Below, piece after piece: positions 41,790 to 50,780 of a DNA stretch of 64,000 nt (position 1 is its first letter; each line of letters opens with the position of its first letter). The notes below the pieces were generated by a model that did no database searches, was not told the DNA's origin, and saw only the letters and a list, made by a program, of their open reading frames with translations. Source of the DNA: Azohydromonas australica DSM 1124 (GTDB lineage Bacteria; Pseudomonadota; Gammaproteobacteria; Burkholderiales; Burkholderiaceae_C); NCBI RefSeq assembly GCF_000430725.1, contig NZ_KE387210.1:117689-181688 (forward strand), written 5' to 3'. The position numbers and the translations under genes are program-made.

Positions 41790-42233
41790 ATGAACCCGCG
41801 ATCGCTCCTCGTGGCCGCGGCGCTGCTGGCCGGCGCGTTGCCCGCGGCCTGGGCCCAGGCCTCGCCGGTGGGCCTGTGGCGCACCATCGACGACGCCACC
41901 GGGCAAGCGAAATCGCTGGTGCGCATCACCGAGTCCGGCGGCGTGCTCTCGGGCCGGGTGGAGCAGGTGCTCGACCCGGCCAAGGCCGACATGCGCTGTG
42001 AGGCCTGCACCGACGAGCGCAAGGACCAGCCGGTGCTGGGCATGACCGTCCTGCGCAACGTGCGCCAGGAGGAGCCGGGCCAGTGGGGCGGCGGGGACAT
42101 CCTCGACCCGGCCCGGGGCAAGCTCTACAAGGTGCGGCTGCGCCCCGAGGAGGGCGGCAGCCGCCTGGTGGTGCGCGGCTACATCGGGCTGCCGGCGCTG
42201 GGGCGTAACCAGACCTGGCAACGCGTCGAATAG
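41790..42233 (+). CDS. DUF2147 family secreted protein
   Basis: A 147-residue exported protein; the signal peptide is residues 1-23 (LLVAAALLAGALPAAWAQA). The mature region SPVGLWRTIDDATGQAKSLV, then GVLSGRVEQVLDP, then GMTVLRNVR and the ending RNQTWQRVE fit the DUF2147 family, a small calycin-like beta-barrel. A pair of Cys in RCEACTDER may form a disulfide. It starts 8 bases after the acyl-CoA dehydrogenase stop and sits inside the beta-oxidation operon. It may handle hydrophobic compounds in the periplasm, but no function is established. Confidence 0.85.
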   Translation: MNPRSLLVAAALLAGALPAAWAQASPVGLWRTIDDATGQAKSLVRITESGGVLSGRVEQVLDPAKADMRCEACTDERKDQPVLGMTVLRNVRQEEPGQWGGGDILDPARGKLYKVRLRPEEGGSRLVVRGYIGLPALGRNQTWQRVE

Positions 42234-42301
42234 GCCAATGAACTGAAGGCACGGGCCCACACGGTCCCTGCAGATCACTTTTCCCTCAAGGAGATCGGAC
42301 C

Positions 42302-44692
42302 ATGAGTCGATTCCAGGTGCGCAAGGCCGCCGTGCTCGGCGCCGGCGTGATGGGCGCGCAGATCGCGGCCAACTTCATCAACGTCCGCGTGCCGGTGGTG
42401 CTGTTCGACCTCCCGGCCAAGGAAGGGCCGAAGAACGCCATCGTCACCAAGGCGGTGGACAACCTGAAGAAGCTCAAGCCCGCGCCGCTGGGGCTGGCGG
42501 AGGAGGCGGGGCTGATCCGCCAGGCCAACTATGAGCAGGACCTGGCGCTGCTGGCCGAGTGCGACCTCGTCATCGAGGCCATCGCCGAACGCATGGACTG
42601 GAAGCAGCAGCTCTACGCGCAGATCGCGCCGCACGTGGCGCCGCATGCCATCGTCGCCTCCAACACCTCGGGGCTGTCGATCACGCAACTGTCGCAGGCA
42701 TTGCCGGAGGAACTGCGCCCGCGCTTCTGCGGCATCCACTTCTTCAACCCGCCGCGCTACATGCAGCTGGTGGAGCTGATCCCCGCGCCGCAGACGGCGC
42801 CGGAGATCCTGGACCAGCTCGAAACCTTCGTCACCACGGGCCTGGGCAAGGGCGTGGTGCGCGCCAAGGACACGCCCAACTTCGTCGCCAACCGCGTGGG
42901 CGTGATGAACATGCTCGCCACCATGGTCGAGGCCGAGCGCTTCAAGCTCTCCTATGACGTGGTGGACGACCTCACCGGCAAGAAGCTCGGCCGCGCGAGC
43001 TCCGGCACCTTCCGCACTGCGGACGTGGTGGGCCTGGACACGCTGGCGCACGTGGTGCGCACCATGCAGGAGCAGCTGCCGGACGACCCGTTCAAGGCGC
43101 ACTTCGCCACGCCGCCGGTGCTGGCGGGGCTCATCGCGCAGGGCGCGCTGGGGCAGAAGGCCGGCGCGGGCTTCTACCGCAAGGTGGGCAAGGACATCCT
43201 GCGGCTCGACCCCGAGAAGCGCGACTACGTGCCCTCGGGCGCCAAGGCCGACGAGATCGTCGGCCGCATGCTCAAGAAGCCGCCCGCCGAGCGGCTGAAG
43301 CTGCTGCGCGAATCCTCCAACCCGCAGGCGCAGTTCCTGTGGGCCATCCTGCGCGACGGCTTCCACTATGCCGCGGTGCACCTGGCCGACATTGCCGACT
43401 CCGCGCGCGAGGTGGACCTGGCCCTGCGCTGGGGCTTCGGCATGGCGCAGGGGCCCTTCGAGCTGTGGCAGTCCGCGGGCTGGACGCAGGTGGCGCAGTG
43501 GATCAAGGAGGATATCGACGCCGGCAAGGCCCTGAGCAGCGCGCCGCTGCCGGCCTGGGTGTTCGAAGGCCCGGTGGCCGAGCGCGGCGGCGTGCACACG
43601 GCCGAGGGCTCGTGGAGCGCGGCGCAAGGCAGCTTCGTTCCCCCGCGCGAGCTGCCGGTGTACGAAAGGCAACTCTTCCCCGAGAGCGTGGCCGGCCTGG
43701 GCCGCGACGCGCTGAAGTCCGGCACCGAGCTGTTCAAGGGCCCGGAGCTGCGCGTGTGGACGCTCGATGGCGAGGTGCTGATCGCCAGCATCACCTCCAA
43801 GCTGCACCTCATCAGCCCGGACGTGACCGCCGGGCTGACCAAGGCGGTGGAGCTGGCCGAGCAGCAGTTCAAGGCGCTGGTGATCTGGTCGCCCGACGAG
43901 ATGTTCTCCGCCGGCGCGAACCTGGAGGCGCTGATGCCGGTGTTCATGGCCAAGGGCCCGGCCGGCATCGGGCCCGAGGAACAGAAGATGCAGCAGCTGA
44001 TGCTGCGCGTGCGCTACGCGGGCGTGCCGGTGGTGGCCGCCATGCGCGGCATCGCGCTGGGCGGCGGCTGCGAGCTGGCGGTGCACTGCGCCCGGCGCGT
44101 GGCGGCGATGGAGACCTACGTCGGCCTGGTGGAGGTCGGCGTGGGCCTGCTGCCCGGCGCCGGCGGCCTGACCTACATCGCTCGCCGCGCCGCGGAGAAG
44201 GGTGCCGCTGCACCCAACACGGACCTGCTGGCCTTCCTCAAGGACGGCTACATGGCTGCCGCCACGGCCACCGTGGGCACCAGCGCGCTGGAGTCGCGCA
44301 AGCTCGGCTACCTGCTGGAGAGCGACGTGATCGTGCCGCACAAGGACGAGCTGCTCTACGTCGCGCTCAACGAGGCGAAGGCCCTGGCGGACTCGGGCTA
44401 CCGGCCGCCGCTCAAGCGCAGCTTCCCGGTGGCCGGGCGCTCCGGCATCGCCACCATCGAGGCGCAGCTGGTGGGCATGCGCGACGGCGGCTTCATCAGC
44501 GCGCACGACTACCGCATCGGCCGGCTGATCGCCGAGGTGGTGTGCGGCGGCGAGTTGGACGCCGGCACGCTGGTGACGGAGGAGTACCTGATGGCGCTGG
44601 AGCGCAAGCACTTCTGCGGCCTGCTGGGCCATCCCAAGACCCAGGAACGCATCATGGGCATGCTGCAGACCGGCAAGCCCGTGCGCAACTGA
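42302..44692 (+). CDS. 3-hydroxyacyl-CoA dehydrogenase/enoyl-CoA hydratase, bifunctional (FadB/FadJ-like)
   Basis: A 796-residue bifunctional enzyme; AAGGAGA precedes the ATG. The NAD-dependent dehydrogenase comes first (Rossmann motif GAGVMGAQIAANF near residue 15, and the catalytic His in CGIHFFNPPRYMQLVELI). A crotonase-fold hydratase follows (residues about 480-700, with AGANLEALMPVF, MRGIALGGGCELAVHCARR and VGLLPGAGG). This order is reversed from E. coli FadB and is the usual form in Burkholderiales. It catalyses steps two and three of beta-oxidation. It is followed by the thiolase after 20 bases. Confidence 0.93.
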   Translation: MSRFQVRKAAVLGAGVMGAQIAANFINVRVPVVLFDLPAKEGPKNAIVTKAVDNLKKLKPAPLGLAEEAGLIRQANYEQDLALLAECDLVIEAIAERMDWKQQLYAQIAPHVAPHAIVASNTSGLSITQLSQALPEELRPRFCGIHFFNPPRYMQLVELIPAPQTAPEILDQLETFVTTGLGKGVVRAKDTPNFVANRVGVMNMLATMVEAERFKLSYDVVDDLTGKKLGRASSGTFRTADVVGLDTLAHVVRTMQEQLPDDPFKAHFATPPVLAGLIAQGALGQKAGAGFYRKVGKDILRLDPEKRDYVPSGAKADEIVGRMLKKPPAERLKLLRESSNPQAQFLWAILRDGFHYAAVHLADIADSAREVDLALRWGFGMAQGPFELWQSAGWTQVAQWIKEDIDAGKALSSAPLPAWVFEGPVAERGGVHTAEGSWSAAQGSFVPPRELPVYERQLFPESVAGLGRDALKSGTELFKGPELRVWTLDGEVLIASITSKLHLISPDVTAGLTKAVELAEQQFKALVIWSPDEMFSAGANLEALMPVFMAKGPAGIGPEEQKMQQLMLRVRYAGVPVVAAMRGIALGGGCELAVHCARRVAAMETYVGLVEVGVGLLPGAGGLTYIARRAAEKGAAAPNTDLLAFLKDGYMAAATATVGTSALESRKLGYLLESDVIVPHKDELLYVALNEAKALADSGYRPPLKRSFPVAGRSGIATIEAQLVGMRDGGFISAHDYRIGRLIAEVVCGGELDAGTLVTEEYLMALERKHFCGLLGHPKTQERIMGMLQTGKPVRN

Positions 44693-44712
44693 ACCCGTTT
44701 CGAGGACATCAC

Positions 44713-45915
44713 ATGAGCACGGTGCAAGTTCAGGACGCCTACATCGTCGCGGCCACGCGCACGCCCATCGGCAAGTCCGGGCGCGGCGTCTTCCGCAACA
44801 CCCGGCCCGACGACCTGCTGGTGGCCGCCCTGCGCGGCGCCTTGAAGCAGGTGCCCACGCTGGACCCGGCGGCCATCGAGGACGCCATCGTCGGCTGCTC
44901 CTTCCCGGAAGGCGAGCAGGGCATGAACGTGGCGCGCATGGCGGTGCTGCTGGCCGGGCTGCCGCCCTCGGTGGGCGGCGCCACGGTCAACCGCTTCTGC
45001 GCCTCGGGGCTGACGGCGCTGGCGATGGCGGCGGACCGCATCCGCGTCGGCGAGGCCGACGTGCTGATCGCCGGCGGCGTCGAATCCATGAGCCTGGTGC
45101 CCATGGGCGGCAACAAGCCGTCCTTCAACCCGGAGATGTTCACGCGTGACGAGAACGTGGGCATCGCCTACGGCATGGGCCTGACGGCGGAGAAGGTGGC
45201 GGCGCAGTGGAAGGTGAGCCGCCAGGCGCAGGACGAGTTCGCGCTGGCCTCGCACCAGAAGGCCGTGGCGGCCATCCAGAGCGGCGAGTTCAGGGACGAG
45301 ATCACGCCGGTGGAGGTCATCGAGCGCCGCCCGGACCTGGAGACCGGTGAAGTCGTCAAGACCCCGCGCGTGGTCGACACCGACGAAGGCCCCCGCCCCG
45401 AAACCACCCTGGAGGCGCTGGCCAAGCTGAAACCCGTGTTCGCCGCCAAGGGCAGCGTGACGGCGGGCAACAGCTCGCAGACCAGCGACGGCGCCGGGGC
45501 GCTGATCGTCGCCAGCGAGGCGGCCGTCAAGCGCTTCAACCTGCAGCCGCTGGCGCGCTTCGTGAGCTTTTCCGTGAAGGGCGTGCCGCCGGAGATCATG
45601 GGCATCGGGCCGATCGATGCCATTCCCGCGGCGCTCAAGCGCGCCGGCATCCAGCTGTCGGACCTGGACTGGATCGAGCTGAACGAAGCCTTCGCGGCGC
45701 AGGCGCTGGCGGTGGTGGACAGCGTGGGCATCGACCGCGCGAAGCTGAACCCGCTGGGCGGCGCCATCGCGCTGGGCCACCCGCTGGGCGCCACCGGGGC
45801 GCTGCGCGCGGCCACCGTGGTGCACGGCCTGCGCCGCCGCGGCGGGCGCTACGGGATGCTCACCATGTGCGTGGGCACGGGGCAGGGCGCGGCGGGGATC
45901 TTCGAGCGGGTGTGA
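44713..45915 (+). CDS. Acetyl-CoA C-acyltransferase (thiolase, FadA-like)
   Basis: A 400-residue thiolase. The acylated Cys96 is in TVNRFCASGLTAL, the catalytic His in GGAIALGHPLGATGA, and the second Cys in MLTMCVGTGQG near the C-terminus. It cleaves 3-ketoacyl-CoA with CoA to acetyl-CoA and a shortened acyl-CoA, the last step of beta-oxidation. It is the final gene of the operon running from the acyl-CoA dehydrogenase gene. Its DNA shows the same strong G/C third-position bias as its neighbours. Confidence 0.93.
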   Translation: MSTVQVQDAYIVAATRTPIGKSGRGVFRNTRPDDLLVAALRGALKQVPTLDPAAIEDAIVGCSFPEGEQGMNVARMAVLLAGLPPSVGGATVNRFCASGLTALAMAADRIRVGEADVLIAGGVESMSLVPMGGNKPSFNPEMFTRDENVGIAYGMGLTAEKVAAQWKVSRQAQDEFALASHQKAVAAIQSGEFRDEITPVEVIERRPDLETGEVVKTPRVVDTDEGPRPETTLEALAKLKPVFAAKGSVTAGNSSQTSDGAGALIVASEAAVKRFNLQPLARFVSFSVKGVPPEIMGIGPIDAIPAALKRAGIQLSDLDWIELNEAFAAQALAVVDSVGIDRAKLNPLGGAIALGHPLGATGALRAATVVHGLRRRGGRYGMLTMCVGTGQGAAGIFERV

Positions 45916-45954
45916 ACGGGAGGCGGCGGCCCGGCCGGGCCGCCGGCCCCGCCG

Positions 45955-46119
45955 TCAGCAGCGGCCCTTCTTGGCCTGTCCGGGCGGGCAGAAGCCGCCG
46001 CCACCGCCGCCCTGGCTGCCGGCGCTGCCCGGATCGACGACGACCGAGCCCGAGGGCGTGTAGACGGCACAGCCATACAGGCTCGACAGGACCAGGCTCA
46101 GGGCAAGCAGGAGTCGCAT
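45955..46119 (-). CDS. Small lipoprotein, 54 residues
   Basis: A 54-residue lipoprotein on the minus strand. The signal peptide MRLLLALSLVLSSLYGC ends in the lipobox LYGC (Cys17). The mature part has a short linker, then GSAGSQGGGGGGFCPPGQ and ends GRC. Two more Cys lie in the short C-terminus. It probably sits on the outer membrane; the function is unknown. It is convergent with the thiolase gene and upstream of the LysR gene on the same strand. The short length limits confidence, but lipobox, start and stop are all clear. Confidence 0.7.
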   Translation of the reverse strand: MRLLLALSLVLSSLYGCAVYTPSGSVVVDPGSAGSQGGGGGGFCPPGQAKKGRC

Positions 46120-46201
46120 AGGGGAACAACGCAGTCGGATGAAAGGGCGCGCATCGTAGTACGGCGCCGCACCGTCTCCGGGCGCGGCTGAGGCCGGTGC
46201 T

Positions 46202-47140
46202 TCAGCGCCCGCCGTCCTCTTCAGGCGCGTTTCCTGACTCCATCAGCGCATCCCGCAGCAAGCGGACCGCGGGCATGTCCTCGGCCATCGCGCCGGTGCA
46301 GATGAGCAATCGCCGCCGCGCCCAGGCGTCGGCCAGCGGCACGATGCGCACGCCGGCGTCCTGCCGGCGCCGGGCGGCGCTCAGCGGCATCACGGCCACG
46401 CCGACGCCGGCCGCCACGATGGGCAGCATCGCGTCGAAGTTGCCCACGCGCACGCGGTGCTGCGGCACCCGCCCGGCGCGGCTGGCCTGCTGCAGCAGGA
46501 AGCGGCTGAGCCCGCTGTCCCGCGGCAGGCCGACGAAAGGTTGCTCCAGCAACTCGACGTAGCGCACGGCCGCGACCGGCTGCTCCCCAAGGCGAGCCGG
46601 CATCAGCGCCACCAGCTGGTCGGCCAGCCAGGGCCGCGCGTCCAGGCCGGCGGGGTCCACGTGGTCCGCGGCGATGCCCAGGTCCGCCACCCCGCGCCGC
46701 AGCGCGTCCAGCACGGCGTCGCTGGAGGCCTCCTGCAGCTCGATGTCGATGTCCGGGTGCGCGGCGAGGAAGCGCCCCAGCCGCGGCGGCAGCGCTTCCG
46801 ACAGGGCCGCGGTGTTGCACAGCACTCGCACGGTGCCGCGCAGGCCGCCGGCAAAGCCGGCCATCTCCACGTGCAGCGACTCCAGCTCCACCAGCACACG
46901 CTGCGCGTGCCGCGCCAGCGCCCGGCCCGCCGCGGTGGGGACCGCGCCGCTCTTGGAGCGCTCCAGCAGCCGCGTGCCGACCAGCGTCTCCAGCGCCTTG
47001 AGCCGCACGCTGGCCGCGGCCAGCGACAGGCTCATGGCCTCGGCGGCGGCGGTGATGGTGCCGAGCTCCAGCACGGCGGCGAAGAGGCGCAGGTCGAACG
47101 GTTCGATGCGGTAGTCCGACACGCGGCGTGCTGCGGGCAT
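46202..47140 (-). CDS. LysR family transcriptional regulator
   Basis: A 312-residue LysR regulator starting at the ATG at 47140. The winged helix is at residues about 15-72 (FDLRLFAAVLELGTITAAAE, then SLAAASVRLKALETLVGTRL, then SGAVPTAAGRAL). The effector domain follows (TVRVLCNTAALSEALPPRLG, ending VRLLRDALMES). It is divergent from a TauE/SafE exporter 76 bases away, the usual regulator-target pair. A symmetric dyad with the LysR T-N11-A form lies between them. The inducer is unknown. Confidence 0.9.
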   Translation of the reverse strand: MPAARRVSDYRIEPFDLRLFAAVLELGTITAAAEAMSLSLAAASVRLKALETLVGTRLLERSKSGAVPTAAGRALARHAQRVLVELESLHVEMAGFAGGLRGTVRVLCNTAALSEALPPRLGRFLAAHPDIDIELQEASSDAVLDALRRGVADLGIAADHVDPAGLDARPWLADQLVALMPARLGEQPVAAVRYVELLEQPFVGLPRDSGLSRFLLQQASRAGRVPQHRVRVGNFDAMLPIVAAGVGVAVMPLSAARRRQDAGVRIVPLADAWARRRLLICTGAMAEDMPAVRLLRDALMESGNAPEEDGGR

Positions 47141-47148
47141 GGGTGCTT

Positions 47149-47167
47149 CCTTCGGCGATGCCGAAGG
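47149..47167. promoter_or_regulatory. LysR-type operator (T-N11-A dyad)
   Basis: CCTTCGGC-GAT-GCCGAAGG is a perfect 8-base dyad and contains a T-N11-A core, the LysR-family binding form. It lies between divergent lysR and tauE starts, 9 bases from the lysR ATG. Confidence 0.6.
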
Positions 47168-47215
47168 ATATGCGGCGCATTCACAGATGGACGCCGCACG
47201 GCCCGCGCCGCGAGC

Positions 47216-47965
47216 ATGCCGGGCATGGATGGCATCGATCTCTCCCAAGTGTTGGCCGTGGGCCTGGTGTTCGTGGTGGCCGGCGCGGTCAAGGGCATCA
47301 CCGGCATGGGGCTGCCCACGGTGGCGGTGAGCCTGCTGGGGCTGTGGATGGCGCCCGGCGAGGCGGCCGCGCTGCTCGTAGTGCCGGCGCTGGCGACCAA
47401 CGTCGCGCAATGCCGCGGGCCCTACCTGCGCCGCCTGGCCGCGAGGCTGTGGCCGGCCTGGGCAGCGCTGGCGCTGGTGACGGTCGCGATGCCCGTGCCC
47501 GCCGCCGGCCCGGCGGGGCTGAATGCGCATGCGCTGCTGGGCGGCGCGCTGGTGCTCTATGGCCTGTGGGGGCTGTGGCGTCCGAGCCTGCCGGAACTGC
47601 CGCCCCGGGCGCACTGGCTGGCGCCGGTGGCGGGTGCGGCCACCGGCGCGGTGACCGCCGCCACGGCGGTATTCGTCATTCCGCTGGTGCCCTGGCTGCA
47701 GTGCCTGCGGCTGGGCAAGGAGGAGATGGTGCAGGCGCTGGGACTGTCCTTCACCGTGGCCACGCTGGCGCTGGCCGTGCGCCTGGGCGCGTCCGGCGGC
47801 GGCAGCCTGTGGTCCACCGAGGTGGCGCTGGCGCTGCTGGCCGCCTTCGCCGGCCTGGGGCTGGGCGCCCGGGTACGCACGCGCATCAGCGGCGCGGCGT
47901 TCCAGCGGGCGCTGTTCCTGGTGTTCGTGGGTTTAGGAGTCGCCAACCTGCTGCGCGGCGCCTGA
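47216..47965 (+). CDS. TauE/SafE family anion exporter
   Basis: A 249-residue membrane protein (start at 47216; 47225 is an alternative ATG) with about eight hydrophobic helices. The text fits the TauE/SafE (DUF81) family: FVVAGAVKGITGMGLPTVA at the N-terminus with its GxxGxGxP-like turn, and VAGAATGAVTAATAVFVIP in the second half, a repeat of the fold. The family exports sulfite, sulfoacetate or other small anions. It is controlled by the divergent LysR. Its last 33 bases overlap the convergent crtW-like gene. Confidence 0.82.
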   Translation: MPGMDGIDLSQVLAVGLVFVVAGAVKGITGMGLPTVAVSLLGLWMAPGEAAALLVVPALATNVAQCRGPYLRRLAARLWPAWAALALVTVAMPVPAAGPAGLNAHALLGGALVLYGLWGLWRPSLPELPPRAHWLAPVAGAATGAVTAATAVFVIPLVPWLQCLRLGKEEMVQALGLSFTVATLALAVRLGASGGGSLWSTEVALALLAAFAGLGLGARVRTRISGAAFQRALFLVFVGLGVANLLRGA

Positions 47966-48730
47966 TTCGGGCCAGCGCGCCTTCGCCGCCGGCAGCCGCC
48001 ACCACGGCAGTTGCGGCCACAGGTGGTGCTCGTGGTGGCGCCCGAAGTGGTAGCAGGCCAGCAGCGACAGCAGCCACGGCCAGTGCAGCGAGCGCGTGCG
48101 GTGGCGGTCGGCAAAGGCGTTGGCGCCATGGCGGTGTGGCAGCCAGGTGCCCACGGTGAAGAGCTGCAGCGCGGACAGGATCGCCGGCAGGCCCCAGAAG
48201 GCGATCAGGTTCGAGGCCCGCGCGCCCAGCGCCAGGTACAGCGCCAGCACGGCGGTGACGGTGGCGAACTCGGCCCAGCCGAAATGGCGCAGGAAGAAGG
48301 CGCGCAGCCAGGCGGCGAAAGCGCGCGGGGCGGCGGCGTGGAAGTCCGGGTCCTCCGCCGTGCCGGGCGCGTCGTGGTGGCGCTGGTGCGAGGCCGCCAG
48401 CCGCCGGAAGCGGAAGCCCGCATACAGGCCCACGCACAGTTGCCCGATGGCCGCGTTGAGCCGGGGCCGGTGCGGCGCCAGCGAGCCGTGGATGGCGTCG
48501 TGCGCCACGATGAAGAGCCCCGTGGACAGCCACGTCTGCAGCGCGATGAGGAGCGGCACCCGCACCCAGTCGATGGCGCTCCAGCGGTGGAAGAACACGC
48601 CCCACAGGTGCAGCGCGAGCCAGCCGCCGATGATCAAGGTCGCCAGCGCGACGCCCACCAGGCGCTGGCGCGCGGGCGGGATGGAGGCGGCCGGCAAGGC
48701 CGGCGTGTGCAGGGGCTGGGACGAAGGCAT
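47933..48730 (-). CDS. crtW: Beta-carotene ketolase-like fatty acid desaturase-fold enzyme (CrtW-type)
   Basis: A 265-residue integral membrane di-iron enzyme. Its histidine boxes are FIVAHDAIHGSL (HDxxH), SHQRHHDAPG (HxxHH) and FGRHHEHHLWPQ (HHxHH), spaced as in CrtW carotenoid ketolases. PDFH and FGLP segments also fit. It would oxidise C4 of beta-ionone rings to a keto group, as in canthaxanthin or astaxanthin synthesis. It is divergent from a glycosyltransferase that could modify the pigment. No phytoene synthase, desaturase or cyclase gene is in the window. A plain fatty-acid desaturase is a weaker alternative. Confidence 0.8.
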   Translation of the reverse strand: MPSSQPLHTPALPAASIPPARQRLVGVALATLIIGGWLALHLWGVFFHRWSAIDWVRVPLLIALQTWLSTGLFIVAHDAIHGSLAPHRPRLNAAIGQLCVGLYAGFRFRRLAASHQRHHDAPGTAEDPDFHAAAPRAFAAWLRAFFLRHFGWAEFATVTAVLALYLALGARASNLIAFWGLPAILSALQLFTVGTWLPHRHGANAFADRHRTRSLHWPWLLSLLACYHFGRHHEHHLWPQLPWWRLPAAKARWPESGAAQQVGDS

Positions 48731-48814
48731 GGCGGCCGAGTTTGCGGCAGCCGGCGTGCCGCGGCCGGGCCAGGGCCAAGCCGCTCCTGCCCGCCGCTGG
48801 CAGACTCCCCCGCC

Positions 48815-50134
48815 ATGGCCCGCCTCCTCGTCGCTACCGTTCCCATGACCGGCCACGTGCGGCCGATGGCCGCATTGGTGCGCGCCCTGGCGCAGCGGGG
48901 CCACGCCATCGCCTGGCAAACGGGACGCAAGTTCGAGCCGCTGGTGCGGGACAGCGGCGCGGCCTTCAGGCCCATGGCGCCGGACACCGACTGGGACGAC
49001 GCCGACATCGAGGCGGCATTTCCGGGGCTGCGCCGCCGGCGCGGCATCGCCCGCCTCAAGGCACAGCTCGACGCCGCCTTCATCGCCCCGGCGCCGCGCC
49101 AGATGCGCGACCTGGAAGCCGCCTGCGACGCCTTCGCGCCCGACGCTGTGCTCGCCGACCAGGCGCACCTGGGCGCGGCGCTGCTGCACGAGAGGCACGG
49201 CGTGCCCTGGGCCGGACTGGGCGTGAGCGCGCTGGGCGTGCCCAGCGTGGACACGGCGCCCTTCGGGTCGGCGCTGCCGCCGGCACGCAACGACGGCGAC
49301 CGCTCGCGCAACCGGCTGCTCAATGCGCTGATCCTGCGCGGGCTATTTGCCGGCACCAACCGGGCTTGGCGGCGCGCCCGGGCGGCGGCGGGGCTGCCGC
49401 CGGGCGAGGGCACGTATTTCGACGTGCTCTCGCCGCAGCTCTACCTGCAGCCCACCGTGCCGGGCTTCGAGTACGTGCGCAGCGACCTGCCGCCGCAAGT
49501 GCACTTCATCGGCCCGCTGTGGCTGCGCGAAGGGCCCCGGCCGCCGGCGCTGCCTGCCTGGTGGGCCGAGGTCGAGGGGGCGCACCGTGCCGGCCGGCCG
49601 CTGGTGCTGGTGACGCAGGGCACGCTCGCCACCGACGTGCGCGAGCTGATCGTCCCAGCCCTGCGCGCGCTGGCGCGGGAGGACATGCTGGTTGTCGCCA
49701 CCGCGGCGCCCGAAGCCGTGGCGGCGGCGCTGGACGGCGCGCCGCCGGCCAATGCCCGGCTGGCGCCCTTCGTGCCGTACCCCGCGCTGCTGCCGTTGCT
49801 GTCGGCGGTGGTGACCAACGGCGGCTACGGTGGCGTGCAGCAGGCGCTGGCCCACGGGCTGCCGCTGGTGGTGGCCGGCGGCAGCGAGGAGAAGCCGGAG
49901 ATCGCCGCGCGCGTGGCCTGGAGCGGCGCCGGCCTGGACCTGCGTACCGGCCGCCCCTCGCCACGCGCGCTGCTCCAGGCCGTGCGCCGCGTGCTGGACG
50001 AGCCCGCCTTCAAAACCCGGGCCCGGGCGCTGGCGGCCGAGATGGCAGCCTTCGACGCACCGGCGCTGGGCGCCGCCCTGGTGGAGCGGCTGGCGGCCAC
50101 GCGGGCACCGGTGTTGCGTTCGGCTGGAGGTTAA
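48815..50134 (+). CDS. Glycosyltransferase, GT1/UGT-like (carotenoid glycosyltransferase candidate)
   Basis: A 439-residue GT-B fold enzyme of the macrolide/UDP-glycosyltransferase type. The N-terminal acceptor domain starts LLVATVPMTGHVRPMAALVR with the catalytic His in GHVRP. The C-terminal nucleotide-sugar domain has VTQGTLATD, then FVPYPALLPLLSAVVTNGGYG and ALAHGLPLVVAGGSEEKPE, the donor-binding loop. This form is found in CrtX zeaxanthin glycosyltransferases and rhamnosyl or macrolide transferases. Being divergent from the CrtW-like ketolase, it may glycosylate a hydroxy-ketocarotenoid. The donor sugar is unknown. Confidence 0.82.
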   Translation: MARLLVATVPMTGHVRPMAALVRALAQRGHAIAWQTGRKFEPLVRDSGAAFRPMAPDTDWDDADIEAAFPGLRRRRGIARLKAQLDAAFIAPAPRQMRDLEAACDAFAPDAVLADQAHLGAALLHERHGVPWAGLGVSALGVPSVDTAPFGSALPPARNDGDRSRNRLLNALILRGLFAGTNRAWRRARAAAGLPPGEGTYFDVLSPQLYLQPTVPGFEYVRSDLPPQVHFIGPLWLREGPRPPALPAWWAEVEGAHRAGRPLVLVTQGTLATDVRELIVPALRALAREDMLVVATAAPEAVAAALDGAPPANARLAPFVPYPALLPLLSAVVTNGGYGGVQQALAHGLPLVVAGGSEEKPEIAARVAWSGAGLDLRTGRPSPRALLQAVRRVLDEPAFKTRARALAAEMAAFDAPALGAALVERLAATRAPVLRSAGG

Positions 50135-50189
50135 GCGCGGCGAATGGCAGCCGAACCTTCAAAATGCCAAGCTCGAACATCTTTTGAAT

Positions 50190-50654
50190 CTATTTCCTGG
50201 AGCTTGCCGGTCGGGCATCCGATGTCTGTGATTCTTGCTGATTCAATTCCGTCAGGAGATCGTTCCAGGCTTTCTTGTCCGATGCCTTGAGATCCTTCAA
50301 CTGCTCCAGCAGCTGTTCCCGGCACTGCTGCTGGCTCTCCGCCTTTATCTTTTCGACGTCTTCGAACAATTTTCTGAATTTGGCGGTCGTGTCGTTGGCG
50401 ATGCCGGCATGGTCCAGCAGCAGCTTCACCACGTCCATGAGCTGCCCGATCTGGCGTCCATAACTGTTCTTGCCCAGTATCGCCTGTTCCACACCGGGTG
50501 CGGTCGAATTGTTGTGGTTGACGATGTAGTTGCCGAAACTCCAGCCGGGATTGATGGCCTGCCGTAGGTTGTCGGGCGAGAGCTGGAGGGTGACGAGCGG
50601 TCCAAACGGCCAGAAGGCTTGGGAATGTCTTTCAGATGAAATGCTGTTTGACAT
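50190..50654 (-). CDS. Uncharacterised helical protein
   Basis: A 154-residue protein from the ATG at 50654. The N-terminal half is aromatic and polar (SQAFWPFGPLVTLQLSPDN, then GWSFGNYIVNHNNSTAPGVE); the C-terminal half is strongly charged and helical (KLFEDVEKIKAESQQQCREQ, then LLEQLKDLKASDKKAWND), likely a coiled coil. No signal peptide or membrane helix is seen. I do not recognise the family. Its DNA is less GC-rich than the flanking genes. It stands alone between a glycosyltransferase (convergent) and DedA (divergent). Confidence 0.65.
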   Translation of the reverse strand: MSNSISSERHSQAFWPFGPLVTLQLSPDNLRQAINPGWSFGNYIVNHNNSTAPGVEQAILGKNSYGRQIGQLMDVVKLLLDHAGIANDTTAKFRKLFEDVEKIKAESQQQCREQLLEQLKDLKASDKKAWNDLLTELNQQESQTSDARPASSRK

Positions 50655-50780
50655 AATCGTTCCTGTGGTTCCGGTGTTGGAAAGAAACGTTTCCGCAAGT
50701 GAAGGCGCTGCGTGGGCGCATTTGCCGCGGCGCGTGCTTTGCTCCGGGGCTGATGGCCGTCGAAGCCTACGACGAAAAGC

